Source of the DNA: Cryptomeria japonica
Lineage: Eukaryota > Streptophyta > Pinopsida > Cupressales > Cupressaceae
DNA length: 64,000 bases
Direction of reading: 5' to 3'
NCBI RefSeq assembly: GCF_030272615.1
Contig: NC_081413.1
Location: 331,139,302-331,203,301, forward strand
Both the position numbers and the translations under genes were made by a program. How positions within the stretch are numbered: position 1 is the first letter of the stretch; the number at the start of each line of letters is the position of its first letter. This document shows positions 33,551 through 45,107 of the stretch, piece after piece. Under the pieces are notes generated by a model that saw only the letters and a list, made by a program, of their open reading frames with translations, did no database searches and was not told where the DNA came from.

Positions 33551-34683
33551 CAAGAAAAACGGATTTGTTGAAGATTTCAAAGCAATTTTTGTGGAGATTT
33601 GTTGGAGATGCAAGGTGTTTAGGATTCTTCCCCTATTCTCATGCATTTGTCCACACATATCACGTCATTCTAGGGTTTTGGATTGCTGGTTTCTTGCCAT
33701 TGAAAATGCAAACGCGTTTTTACCAAAACCGCATTTTTCTCTCCTAAGTCGCCACGAATCTCCAACCTCCTAAGTCGTTTTTGCTTGCTGAGGTAAGGCG
33801 TTGAAGTTTAAAGAAGATTGACCCCTTCTTGGGCCTTTTTACTTGCATTTGGTGCCACGATTTGCTGCAAATAACGTTTTTCAAAACGTGGCAAGGGTTT
33901 TGAGAGTTCATTCATTGCTTATTTAAGGGTTTGTTTTCTTCATTCAAAGATTAATCATCTCGTTGGAGAAGCATTTTCAAATTGAAACAAGGTATGATTT
34001 CTTTTCTTTTCTTGTTTCATTTTTTTTTTTTTTTTTTTCTTTCTTATTTTCTTATTTTCCTTTCTAGTTGTAAATTTGTAAATATGTTGTTCTTGCCCCT
34101 AAAATCGGTTTTGTGAGAGAGATTTTCCCCTTGATAAGCAATTTTTGAATTGCATTGTTCTTCCCCATTTTCCCTCTTTACTTGTATTCGAGACTTTAAA
34201 TCCCGATTACAAGTTGGATGAAAATCTTTGTTCTTCCCTTACGGTTAAAATAATTTAACCATTTTTAGTTAAAATTCCAAGTTGCAAAGATGAGAAATAC
34301 CCATCCTTTCAAAATCGGGTTTTTAGAACCGGATTACATGTTGAAAGTTCTTCCCATTTTCATGAAAATGACATTTCCGGATCTTCCCATTTTTATCCAT
34401 TCATGTCACCCATATCCATACTTTCCATTTTCGTCATTTTCCGCAAGTCTAATTCTCATTTTTCACCCATTTTTCCATTGCAAATTTACAAGTGTACTTG
34501 CATTCGGGTTTTAAAAATCCGATTGCATGTATGCTCTTTCCAACTTGTATACTTGCAAAAAATTCCCCAAGATCCGAAATTGGTCAAAGTCAAGATTCCC
34601 CCATTCCCATTCATTTCCCATTTTTCTTTCACAAAAATCGTGAAGTGCAAGAGTTGAAGTTCTTCCCATTTGAAGAAGGAAAA

Positions 34684-37600
34684 ATGTTAATTGCAGCTGA
34701 TTATGATGTTGCCTCTTTTAAGTCTTCATCACAGTATTCCAGGTTGTCCTTCAATGTCAGATTTGCCGTCATCTCCAATTCCAAAAACAATGTAGTATAA
34801 ATATGACAAGTACCAAAACGAAGTTGCACCTTCCCAAGTTTCCTCTCCTTTGGATTGCATAAGAGATATAGAGATAGGGCATGTGGACATGTCAAAATTT
34901 GTCAAGAGGGTTGAGGATCTGCAAGATAGCAATATGTAGCAGCTGTTGGACAGCCATATCCATCACGCATCCTCTTTTCCAGTGGCTGCCCTAGAACCTG
35001 AATTTGTTCTCGCTTGCGCCCATCACTTTGACAAGGAGACAAGAACCATTAAAAATGATGATGGAGAAGCAATAATCCGCCTTGATGCAGACACAATTGA
35101 GAAAGTCTTTAGAATACATCCTGCACCTGTTTATATGGAGATCTCCAAAGATAGTGCAGCTGAGTACTATGTGAAAAGGGAGAAGGACTGCAAACGTCAT
35201 ATTAACAGGTGGATTCAAGAGCCACAAGCCGCCTTCTCAAGATGGGCTAAGTTGTACTGCTGTGACTTCAAATGGGAGATTGGAAACATCATAACTCTCC
35301 TTAGCAGGATAATGGGTCTTGAACATTCTAATGTTTTTGAGCCCTGGATGTACCAGTTCGTCATGTTCATAAGGCAGTCCCATCATATATCATGGGGAGA
35401 AGTCATCAGCGATGCCTTGTGTGAACAACTTGCAACAGTCCCTTCCACCATGACTTTCTATATGAATTCATACTTAGTATATTTGGCAGCGTCACTCAGA
35501 CATTTCCCTGGTCTTTCTACTAAGGGTGACCGCTCGCTTATACCGGTATGGGAATAATATGATCATCTGCCTTTGAGACCTAGCAGATTGCATTTCAGAA
35601 GAGTTCAAGATGCATTCTTTGGTTACTTCATGTGCCAGTTTGACAGAACTCTGAAGAACAAAAGGGTATCAAATGAGGCATGGGAAAGGGTGAATGAGTA
35701 TGGATGCTTGTTTCTTCAATTCCCGACTTTTACCTATATGAGAATCGGATGCTATAGTGGACAGTCATACATGCTCCCTAGATACCCAACTGATAAGATC
35801 ATTCTTATGGAGTTGGGAAGACAGATCATGGCTGTCCACGCTCATCAGTCCGTCAGACATAAGGTTGGAATGGGGATCTCTACAACAAACCCATTAAAAA
35901 TTGGCTGGTATTCTCTTGTCACATCCGTCAAAGCCAAGGCCACGGAGACCGAGATGCAGGAAATTAAGCTCAAAAGGTTTAAGTCCAGAGCTGATTTTGA
36001 TTACCGCGGTATGAAGGAAAAGATCAAAAAATCCTTCGTGCACGTGCATCGTATTGAGGATATCTGGGTAGATCTCCATACAGAGGTGGAGATTATGAAG
36101 ATGGATTACTGCAGGCTCACTGTTGAGCAAGTTGTTGATTTGAACTTGGTGGATATTCCACAAGGGATGATTGACGATGGGCATGTACTTGATCCTGAAT
36201 ATATTTCACGAAGGGTTGAGGAAGCTCCATTTCCTTTAATCCAATGGTCACACAAGGAGTGCATATCCATTCTTGAGAGATTTCAGCCTATCTTGGCTAA
36301 CACCAACGCTTGGCTGAAAAGTAATGTTGTTAGACTCATTAAAATCAAGATTGGAAAAGAAGATGATTCTATGGGGCCTTTTGGACGTAAGTCTGAGATT
36401 CAGGTTGACAACAAGGAAGGTGCATCATCTTCTGGCACCCGAATCAAATTGTGAGTTAGTTGGGCAGTAGTGCTTCCTCCCGAGGAGGCGACAGTTCGTG
36501 GAAAAGAAAAGTCACGGTTCCATGTTCAGGTGATTGATCTTGACAATCCAGAAGAAGGGCAACAATCTGATGATGCTCCTAAGTCCCCAGCTTCGGACTC
36601 ACCTCATGAGATCCCTTCCTCAGTTTCCATTGAGACGCCCCTTTCTCCTCCAGACTTAATGTTGGAAGAGTCTCCTCAGAATGCCGTTCCTATTTCAGCA
36701 TACGAGCCGCCTCCTGATCATCAACAAGAGAGTGTGCTGGAAGTTCCCGAAGATACTTCTGCATGTATCCAACTATCAAAGATTGATACCTCCACTTCTG
36801 GCTGTGAAGAATTTATGAGGCAATCTTCATGCCCATTGGTTACTGAGCAAACCGTGGTCGCCATCCAAATAGATATTCCTCCTAGGATGACCACAGTTGT
36901 TCAAACAGAAACTGCTTCTCCTTTGCTTGCAGCTGTTACTGAAGGAGAGTTGATGACTTTACTTCTGTGGCTTAGTTCTTTTAACCCAAAAAGGAAGAAG
37001 CAAGAAATCTGACCCGATGCCTTTGATTATCAGCAACTTAAACAGTCTAGACCCAAGGTTGCTAAAAAGGCCAAGACTATCTCCAGAGTAACTGTTGACA
37101 ACAACAAGATGAAGGTAGCTGAAATTGTTGAACCCATTGCAGATAAGCCACTTGAAGAAATGTCAGCTACTGATTACAAAGTTACAAGGATAAAATTGGG
37201 TAAGTAAACGCATGAGGTGATTAAACATGATGCCCGGTTTTCTGTAGCTTCATTGGTACAGTGTTGTGATGAACTTCTAGCAAAGAAAGACAAGCTAGAA
37301 GAGGAAATCTCGACAACTTGTGGCAGTTGTTCATAAAATTACAAAACCTGCTGCTGAAGGGAGTAATCCCACAAGTTCTTCTGGTTCCCAAGAGTCAAAT
37401 CGTAGAGTTGAAAGGGCTACTCAGAAAGTACAAGCATTGGATTCCTGGGTTGATTAGCTTCATGATCTATGTGCACAAGCGCTGAAAGACATTTTTCAGA
37501 TGATGTCTAAGTTGGAGACTATTGAAGAGAAATTAAGTCATACCTCCGACGCTTTTAAGAAGAATCTGGAAAGTGTTGAAGGTAGTTTGACAATCTGGCG

Positions 37601-38111
37601 CACCATGCCCCAACAACAGTTGAGTGTTCTACAGGAGCATGCCATTATCCCTTCCAGGGTCATGTACTTGGAATTTGAAGAGCTTCTGGAAAATAAGGCC
37701 CTTATTCTTAAATCCCTCATTGAGGAGATTGGTGATGCAATGAGATTACGGGGTGAAGTTTTCCAATATATTGTTTCTCATTGTGAAAAGGCCTCTTGCA
37801 ACATAATTAGTCAGGATGGAGAGCTGATACCAGAAGAAGAAGTTCTTGCAGATTTACAGATGAGGATTCATAATGAATGGAGGAGCGAACAATTCTCAGC
37901 TGCTTCAATTCAAATTTTGATGAAACACCAAATCTTTTTGCATGAAATTCAGTCCATCTTGGAGAAGGACAACTCTACACTCCTCCAATGCCATGATACC
38001 ATTGTGAAGACCATGGTTGTTGCCAAGAACACCCATGAACTGGATCTTGATGAACTAAGAATGATTATCCAGACGTTTGAAGGATTCATGTCTTCACTTG
38101 CTGCAGTTTAA
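34684..38111 (+). pseudogene. B-family giant-LTR protein, copy 2 (decayed)
   Basis: The start ATG at 34684 matches B1 24701. A five-base net loss near 34715 shifts the frame. The main frame is recovered before 34946 and continues to 37012 with stops at 35555 (TAA for B1 TAT), 36452 (TGA for CGA) and 37010 (TGA for TCA). Another shift occurs near 37310, and the coiled-coil end is open at 37500-38111. Domains are as in B1: globular half (34946-36300, including LDADTIEKVFRIH and TYMRIGCYSGQSYMLP), Pro/Ser/Glu-rich linker (36400-37000), coiled coil (37240-38111). Most differences from B1 appear to be conservative or third-position, suggesting that the common ancestor was a functional gene; a codon-based test is needed. 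Confidence 0.75.
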
Positions 38112-38383
38112 GTATTTTTTAACACTAAGTTGTATTTTTCCAGATTTGTAATCTTTTAGTTGTAGTTTTTCTTTTGACAAGTTACATGTAAAAGCTTTTT
38201 TGTAAAATGCAAGTTAAGTCATTACTTGCACTTTTGTAATTACATGTAAGGCAACTACAAGTTGTGTTCGATTAGGATTGTAGTTGGAATAAGTCTTAGT
38301 TAGTTATTGAATAAGTCTTGGTGGTTGAGAAAATTTCTCAAGTTAGTTAGGATCCTCCCACCTTTTTCTCAAGGCTCCTCTTC

Positions 38384-38390
38384 TATAAAT
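38384..38390 (+). promoter_or_regulatory. B2 promoter TATA box
   Basis: TATAAAT in the same context as B1 (28441): TTCTATAAATACT followed by a short G-rich run. Confidence 0.6.
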
Positions 38391-38456
38391 ACTTGAGGGG
38401 TCTATTGTAATTTTTATCTTTTGGAAAGCAAGCAAAAACTCTGCCAAATTTACAGC

Positions 38457-38920
38457 AAAGAAGTCTTTGAGCTTTCATGTGTAAATTCAAGAATTGAAAG
38501 AAATATAAGGAAATTGCTCAAGCTTTGGGTCTTTGTGCTACATTCTTGAGTTTGTGTTCTATATTATCTTTCTTGCAAGTGTTTCTTAAAGAGCTTAATC
38601 GCATTTGATTTGCAAGTATTTGTGGTTAATATAAATTAGAATAAATACTCTTTGAGAAGAGCTGTAAGTCTTTGTGCTTGCACTTATTCTTAGAGTTTAG
38701 AAGTAGATTTTGTGAGAAATAGCTGTGAGTCTTTGAGCTTATACTACTTCCCATTGTTTTAAGTAGAAAAGAATAAGATATTCCAGTCTTTGAGCTGTTA
38801 TAATTTGTTCTTGATAGCGTTAGTATAGAAAAGGGTAGATAGGACTTCACATAAACAAGTCTTTGAGCTTGATATTGCTGTCCCGTCCTGAAGGAAGTGA
38901 CGGAAGTCTTTGAGCTTTCA
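38457..38920 (+). repeat. Loop-constant hairpins (B2)
   Basis: Copies of the TCTTTGAG loop motif lie near 38463, 38528, 38665, 38727, 38783, 38857 and 38903, plus a degraded one near 38611. Stems include TGTAAG/CTTGCA (38665) and TGTGAG/CTTATA (38727), which pair fully if G-T is allowed although they differ in sequence from the B1 stems. Confidence 0.7.
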
Positions 38921-39185
38921 GGAAACTTAATTTCCTTTCTCTCATTTCATTTCGAAAGTTGTTACTGCTGTTTTATATCAAATCGCTATTGCTTTTCTGT
39001 GAAGAGAAAATGATATTGTCTTTCTTGGAAGAAGAAGAAAGATTGCTGTCCCATCCTATTTTATTTTCAAAGTTGTAGTTAGATAGGGGGAGCCTTCCCT
39101 TAATTAGGAGAGTTTTACTCACATGTTGTGGTTGAAACCACAATTTTGTATATTTCCCCAAGTGTTACGAAATTTTCAACCAACA

Positions 39186-40204
39186 CTCAAGAATGTGAAT
39201 GTCTATCAGACGGAAAAATTTATTTTAGTTTTAAAAGCCCTAGTTTTGCTCTGTACGAATTATGGGCCGAATTTGAACGAATTTTTAATGTTTTATTGAA
39301 ATTCGCCAAATTTCAAATTTCATGTATGAAATTCGGCGAATGTGGCGACTTAGCTTTTCAGGGATGTAGTTTCAACATTTTGGGAGCTCTCCACACTTCT
39401 TGGAGGAGTTTACTATTTTTGGAAAGCACCAATTTTAATTAAGTTTGATATCCTAAGAAATAAAGGTTATTTTGGCATGGCCAGAATTCGTATTTGGTTT
39501 ATTTCAATATTTTTTGTAACTTTGGCTAGATGTGCAGAAAATAATTAAATAGTTAAATATTAAGTTGTTGAAAAGGTAAAAGTCAAAAGACAACTAATGT
39601 TAATTATTTAAAAAGGAGTCTAAAGTCACTTTTTGGAGGGGAAAATAAGAGGACACAAGTAATAATATTTTATTATTCCAAAAAGTGCTTATAAAAGGGG
39701 TTTTGGAGGAAAGAGAGCTCATTCTTGGTATTTCGATATTCTTAAAACCTCAGTGTGGAGGTTGAGCAGGTTTGTTTAACAACAGCCCTAGGATGAAAAT
39801 CCTACAATGAAGAATGGTTTTGAGAGTGAAAGATCTTCCCTAGCCAATATGGCGTGGTTCATTTAGGATCACAGTTTGTGTTGAATGCAAGGAATATATT
39901 GTGGTGGATTCACACAGGATTCACAATTGTGTTGAAAGTTTATGGAGTCAAAGATTGAACTAAAGTGATATATATTTCCAGGTTTGCAAAGTTGTAGGTT
40001 TCAAATTTATTGAGATTTGTAGGGCAAATTATGAATTTCCAGAGTTTGAGTTGTATGACTGTTGGCTATGCTTTTGGTGCTTCATATCAGCCAACCAGGT
40101 CTGAAGAGTATATTTTAATTTATTTATTTTGAGTAAGAAATAGCAATAATTGTTATTGTAGAGTGAACCCAAGTTAGGTTGTACCATCCAAGTTTCTAAT
40201 ACTA
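39186..40204 (+). repeat. LTR F, right part (promoter and U5)
   Basis: Continues the ATTCGGCGAA-type sequence seen left of B2. TATAAAAG stands at 39690-39697 in a typical LTR promoter context, followed by about 500 bases of probable R/U5. I could not find a primer-binding site or a clean 3' terminus. Neither open frame here is credible. Confidence 0.45.
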
Positions 40205-40230
40205 GTCATATGTCATGACCCCAATAAAGT

Positions 40231-40422
40231 ACATAAGAGAGATTCAGGTATAAACAGCAGTAAAGGAAGACCTGAGATCCAGATGGGGGGGGAGGGAAAC
40301 CATTGAAGGAAAAGAAGCATCGAAGGACATAAGAGAGATTCAGGTATAAACAGTAGTAAAGGCAGACCCGGGATCCAGATTAGAGAAGACCATTGTGAGC
40401 AGCAGTGCATACCAAGATCTGA
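40231..40422 (+). repeat. 96-base tandem duplication
   Basis: ACATAAGAGAGATTCAGG starts at 40231 and again at 40327, and the match continues through GATCCAGAT. A G-run (GGGGGGGGAGGG near 40286-40297) lies in the first unit. The following 40423-40850 holds nothing I can name. Confidence 0.75.
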
Positions 40423-40849
40423 TTCAGATCATTATATCGAACCACAAAGAGAATTATCAATCCATCCAAGAAACATCAATCCTCTTAAGGAGCTGACAGT
40501 GCCCAGCAATAAAAAGATAGATCGAACCATCAAGAATAGCATCAGTGTTCATAAGAGCAGACCTATACATTGCAGCGATCAGAATCAGAGATCAATATTT
40601 ATCGCTGGCCATCTTATCCATTGGTGGGTAAAATATAAGGTAATCCCAAAAGGGCACATTACATCATACAATTTCATGTGCTCTTCATTGAATGAGGTCT
40701 TTGACTATAATTTAAGGCTTGAAAAGACTTAATTGAATCTGCCATAACCTATCCCTAAAGGAATCACTGCCTACTAAAAGATTCTAATAACTTGTAGCAA
40801 TTTTTTCTTTTTAAGGTCTCCTCATTGCCTTTTAAGGTCTTCTTGATCA

Positions 40850-42060
40850 CAAACATGCCCATACTCCAATTTTTCCTTACATTGGAAACATAATTTTCTT
40901 TTTCAAAGTTCTTCAAGGTCATCTCTAGGGGGAAATTCCTTTTGATGCCAATCTTTATTATAGGTGGGTTTAGTATGTGTGTTTGATGTTAGATCCTTTG
41001 TATGGGGCTTGGCTTTTGATGATGTGATTTCCAACCTTGATGCTTTTTGAATTGCTTCTTCAAGTATTGTAGGATCGAGAGCACTTACCGAACCCCAGAT
41101 TGACTCTTTTAACCCTTCTACAAATAGGTATGTGAGTCTACTTTGAGAAACCTTTGGTACCATGACTGAGTTTTTGGAATTTAGTGGCATAATCTTCTAC
41201 GAGTCCATGTTATTTTAATTGTGTTAGCTCTTTAAAGTACCATTTGGGGGGGTGTTTTTGATCAAATCTTTTGATAAGTTTTTCAGTGAATTCATCGTAA
41301 GTTGTTATGTGTTGTTTCCCTTGGGTGATAAGGCCATGATGCAACCAATCATGGGCTTCCAAATGTAGAACGGAAAATTTAATAGCATCCTCTTCCGTCA
41401 TGGGACTAAGGAAGAGATAGGTGTCCATCTTCTGAACCCATGAACATGCGGTGACTCTTCTGGATCAATCAAAGTTGGGTAGAGAAATTTTAATTACCCT
41501 TTGTTGTCTTAAATCTTTGTTGGGTTGTCCTCTTTTCCTACTAGGGGCATTCCGTGTTTTAGGACCATAGTAATCTCTAAAGGAAACATTTCTCCCAACT
41601 TCGGGATCTAGTCTTGAGAATGCTTTAGCAATTTAATCAACATAGTTAATGGATGGATTATTTGCTTCTTCCTCTATTGTGTGTTTTCCCCTAGGTATGA
41701 AGGAAGCTCTTGTTAACCTAGGGGGTGATCCCCTTGGTGGTATGTTGTTATTTTTTGAATGATTAGAGTTTAAATCTCTTCCATTTGTTTGGTTGGATCA
41801 CAGAGTATTGATTGTATCATTCATATTTTGTAAAGTTTTGAGGAGTGTTTTAGTTGTCCTTTCATTGTGCTCCATGGAGGCCTTTGTTTCATTTCCCAAC
41901 TATTCACCCATTTTATTTCCTTGAGTAGAGTTATTATTTGCCCAAGTCATTTCCTTTCCTAACTATTCACCTATTTTATTTCCTTGAGTTGAGTTATTAT
42001 TTGCTCCAAGTCATTTCCTTTCCCTTTCCAATGCTCTTTGAGCTCTTTGACACAGTTGCA
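40850..42060 (-). pseudogene. Ty3-like Gag, decayed (element G)
   Basis: Read on the minus strand from about 42060 down to 40850. An Asn/Gln-rich head is followed by the capsid domain (41428-40950) with SWVQKMDTYLFLSPMTEEDA, EAHDWLHHGLITQGKQHITT and YDEFTEKLIKRFDQKHPP. This is the typical plant Ty3-like Gag core. A zinc knuckle CFQCKEKLEYGHVC is encoded near 40895-40855. The frame is broken by stops and shifts at about 41905, 41640, 41470, 41208 and 41190. Protease and pol do not follow to the left, so the element is truncated or rearranged. The Gag is of a different lineage from that of element E. Confidence 0.75.
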
Positions 42061-42106
42061 TCAACTATCTTTCACAGGGTGGCAGGAACAATGCTTTGAT
42101 GCCAAT

Positions 42107-42544
42107 TGTAATGTCCCCTTTTGGAATGATTCTAAATCTTTCCCTAAAGTCACAAGTTCAAGTTGCTAGTTAGCAATTTCCTTTCCAACATAAACTATGG
42201 TGTAAACCCTACAATAACATTAGCCAATTTTTGAAATATAATTCATAAGACCAATTAGGGATCTAATAACATACCAATGTTCACATTTAATCAATTGTAC
42301 TAATAATCATTTGCAATATTCCTTAAATTAAATAATCAATTAAAGTCACTTAAATCTATAATTCATTTCTAGAATATTAGGGCTGAATGAGGGGAGCACG
42401 ATAGGGTGCCCAAAACATCCCTTGCACTAAGCCCAAGGGAAGGATCCACCATCCCTTGGCCCACAAGTGGCAGGCATGTCAACCATCCAACATGGGGTGG
42501 TCTACTTAGTGGGGGTGTTTGTCTCTGCCCTCTCTATTTGAGTC
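42107..42544 (-). repeat. Element G 5' LTR (3' portion), cut by Copia
   Basis: On the minus strand the LTR ends GGGGACATTACA (42118-42107) followed by a primer-site-like TTGGCATCA (42105-42097). It is interrupted at 42544 by the Copia element and continues after 52240. Segment 42385-42540 (AAGGATCCACCATCCCTTGG, then CACAAGTGGCAGGC) is repeated in direct orientation at about 52300-52445, so this LTR contains a duplicated unit of roughly 150 bases. Confidence 0.55.
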
Positions 42545-43002
42545 TGTTAATTTTGTAACGTCGGTCGTACTATTTCATGCTTCCGATATATATATAAATT
42601 TGATTACATATACTAATATGTTAACGTTAACTAATGATAAATAAAACCAAAGTTAACTTATCGCGTTTGACCAACAGTTACACCATTCATGGTATTAGGT
42701 GGTAAAGCGATTCTCAAACAAGTCGCACTCCTTTTGATCGGGTAAGTAAACGGTGACTAGTTTATATACTGTGGTGAGAGGTATGTAGGGAAGAGATGTG
42801 TCTTCCCACGTGGGAAGACATATCTCTTCACTACATATCCCCTCATCCACTTATATAGCATGCTTACATTGAGGAGGATTCACACATCGAAATTGATAAG
42901 TGTGGTGCATCTTTAAAACACGCTATAGCAAATAAAATACAACTTTTAGATCATATCTCCATCTCTTCTATTTTGATCACAAAATTTTGAAAGAACTTAA
43001 CA
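42545..43002 (+). repeat. Copia 5' LTR
   Basis: A 458-base LTR with TATATAG at 42852-42858. The primer-binding site TGGTATTAGAGCG follows directly at 43003. An inverted segment (GAGATGTGTCTTCCCACG / CGTGGGAAGACATATCTC) lies just upstream of the TATA box at 42793-42834 and is kept in the 3' LTR. Confidence 0.92.
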
Positions 43003-43015
43003 TGGTATTAGAGCG
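43003..43015 (+). other. Copia primer-binding site
   Basis: TGGTATTAGAGCG, adjacent to the 5' LTR, is the initiator methionine tRNA type with one change from TGGTATCAGAGC. Confidence 0.85.
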
Positions 43016-43101
43016 AAGTTAAGGAAGATCATATTAAAATTCTGTAACGATCTCATAAACTTTCACCAGGCTCTTGCTAAGATCACATTCCCATAATCCT
43101 A

Positions 43102-43902
43102 ATGGCAACCGGAGTTAGGTTTGAAGATAGATTAGATGGAGCATCAAATTTTGTATCTTGGAAATTCAGGATCATGCTTGTTTTGAAAGAAAATAAAATT
43201 GACTCCCATGTCAAAAGTGAAATTCCTGAACCCTCTGATGATATAGAGAAAATTCAGTGGAGCAAGGACAGCGAGAAGGCCCTTAAGATAATTGTGGATT
43301 TAGTAAGAGACCACATTGTACTAGTCATTTCTAAATATGAGACAGCCTTTCAGATGTTCAAAGCACTGGCTGACATTTATGAAATCAACAACACTAGCAG
43401 GGTTCTCACCCTAAAGAATCAACTACACCATATAAAGATGAATAAAGGAGAAACAGTTACATCCTATTTCTTGAGGATCACTGAGCTTAGGGATCAACTA
43501 TCCACTAGTGGACATCTAGTAGACAACAAAGAACTTGCTATGATGGACCTAAATGGACTTCCTACCTCATGGGAATCATTCATTCAAGGAATCAGTGCTC
43601 GTTCTAAATTTCCTAAGTTTGATAGATTGAAAACCGATTGCATTCAAGAGGAATCTCGGCTTGTCACAAGAGGAATAAAACAAAACAATGGTAATGAAGA
43701 CATTCAAGTTCTAAACTCTAATTCCCACAAGAAAGGAAAGAAGAAGAACTTTAAGAGAAAGAGGGACAACAACTCAAATGGGAAGAGGTCCTCAAAGAAG
43801 AAGAGAAACATTTCTGAAGTACAATGTTTTAGATGTGACCAATACGGGCACTATGCAATGAAGTGTCCAGACAGGATCAAACAACAAGCTTCAATGGCAT
43901 AA
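43102..43902 (+). pseudogene. Copia Gag (266 aa frame)
   Basis: Starts at ATG 43102 about 100 bases after the LTR. Residues 1-190 form the Copia capsid, with FVSWKFRIMLVL near 17-28 and TLKNQLHHIKMNKGETVTSY near 110-130. A basic Lys/Asn-rich stretch (about 205-235) leads to the zinc knuckle CFRCDQYGHYAMKC, the canonical CX2CX4HX4C. A TAA at 43900 interrupts what should be a continuous Gag-Pol frame: the protease frame beginning near 43903 is in phase. Confidence 0.88.
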
Positions 43903-44337
43903 ATTAAGAAAGGGAGTAATTCCGAGAAGCTAGTCTTCTACTCAGCCCTCTCTAGTCAAGTCACCTCCAGTTTCAACACATGGGTGATTGACAATGGAGC
44001 ATCTCGACACATCATTGGATTTCGTGAGCACCTAGATACACTTGTGGAAAGTTCAAATGAAGAAGTGACAATTGGTGATAACTCAAATTATCCAGTTATG
44101 GGAATAGGAACCTGCAATATCAACCTAAAGTCAGGCATATCCCTACAGCTGACTGGAGTTCTATTTGTACTTGGTATAAAGAGAAACCTTGTCTCAGTTT
44201 CTGCACTTGAAGATAAGGGTTACAGATTAACCTTTATGGAAGGAAAGGTACTTGCTTGGCCAAAGAACTCCACCATCAAGAAAGCCCACACCATTGGAGT
44301 AAGACAAGGGAGCCTCTACCGACTCCACCTCTAGCCT
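43903..44337 (+). pseudogene. Copia protease domain
   Basis: In frame with gag. WVIDNGASRHI (43981-44013) occupies the catalytic site, where Copia proteases normally have DSG or DTG; here Ser is Asn. A conserved LTGVLFVLGIKRNLVSVSAL follows (about 44152-44211), corresponding to the LxNVLyVPgl..NLiSv segment. The frame stops at 44332-44334 after a shift relative to the integrase frame. Confidence 0.82.
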
Positions 44338-45107
44338 TGATTCATGAGACTCCAGATTCGAATGAACTTTGGCACAGAAGATTAGGGCACCTTCATTTCC
44401 ATGCCCTACCTAAGATAGAGAAGATGGTGATCGGCTTACCCAAGCTAAGTCAAAACTCTGAAGGAGCCTGCAAAGGGTGTGCCTTGGGAAAGAATACTAA
44501 AGGGTCTTTTAATTCTAGCAACAGTAAATCCAAAAATGTATTAGAATTAGTTCATTCTGATTTATGTGGACCCATGTCTGTACCCTCATTAGGGGGATTT
44601 TTATATTATGTAATATTTGTAGATGATTATTCTAGGAAGACCTGGATATATTTTCTGAGGTACAAAGAGTCTGAAGAAATCCTTTCTAAATTTAAGGAAT
44701 TCAAAGCTCTTGCAAAAAATATGACAGGTAAGAAAATCATAACCTTAAGAACAGACAATGGGGGGGAATACACATCTGATATGTTTAAAGATTATTGTAT
44801 AAATGCTGGGATTAAGAGGGAGTTAACTGTACCTTTTAACCCACAACCAAATGGGGTAGCTGAAAGAAAGAATAGGACTATAGTAGAAGCTGCTAGGGCT
44901 ATGTTGTTTGACCAAAATATAGAAACCTCATTTTGGGCTGAAGCATCTAGGACAACTGTGTACATTCAAAATAGATGTCCTCATTCTCTTCTTGACAATA
45001 AAACCCCTGAAGAAGCCTTTACTAGCAACAAACCTGACATAGTCATTTCCGGATCTTTGGGTGTCCAGTCTATATTCATGTCCCCAAAGAAAAGAGGTCA
45101 AAGTTAG
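44256..45107 (+). pseudogene. Copia integrase
   Basis: The zinc-binding pre-integrase region LWHRRLGHLHFHAL...CKGCALGK is encoded at 44370-44490. The catalytic core follows with D in HSDLCGPM, D in RTDNGGEY and E in GVAERKNRT; the last two are separated by 35 residues, the DD35E spacing. The frame breaks at 45107, and remnants of the linker to reverse transcriptase (GVFVGYSETSKAYRIY; stops at about 45264 and 45315) continue to 45653 where D2 is inserted. It would catalyse cDNA integration; the 5-base duplication of the element agrees. Confidence 0.92.

Larger units (their letters stand above)
32794..39185 (+). mobile_element. B2: second B-family giant LTR (6.4 kb)
   Basis: Colinear with B1 over its full length: 5' hairpin, CCGATTTT array, gene, TATA, loop-constant hairpins, end TTTTCAACCAACA (39185). 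The first bases read TCTTGTCCTC where B1 has TGTTGTCCTC. Flanks CTCCT (32789-32793) and CTCAA (39186-39190) share only three of five bases, so the target duplication is eroded or the left end is altered. It carries more lesions than B1 and appears older. Confidence 0.8.

Noticed and set aside
22559-39190. B1 and B2 as the two LTRs of a single element with 29246-32793 as interior
   Set aside because: B1 has its own duplication on both sides, and the interrupted array and the rest of D1 continue directly after it; the interval contains the D1 tail and its target site.
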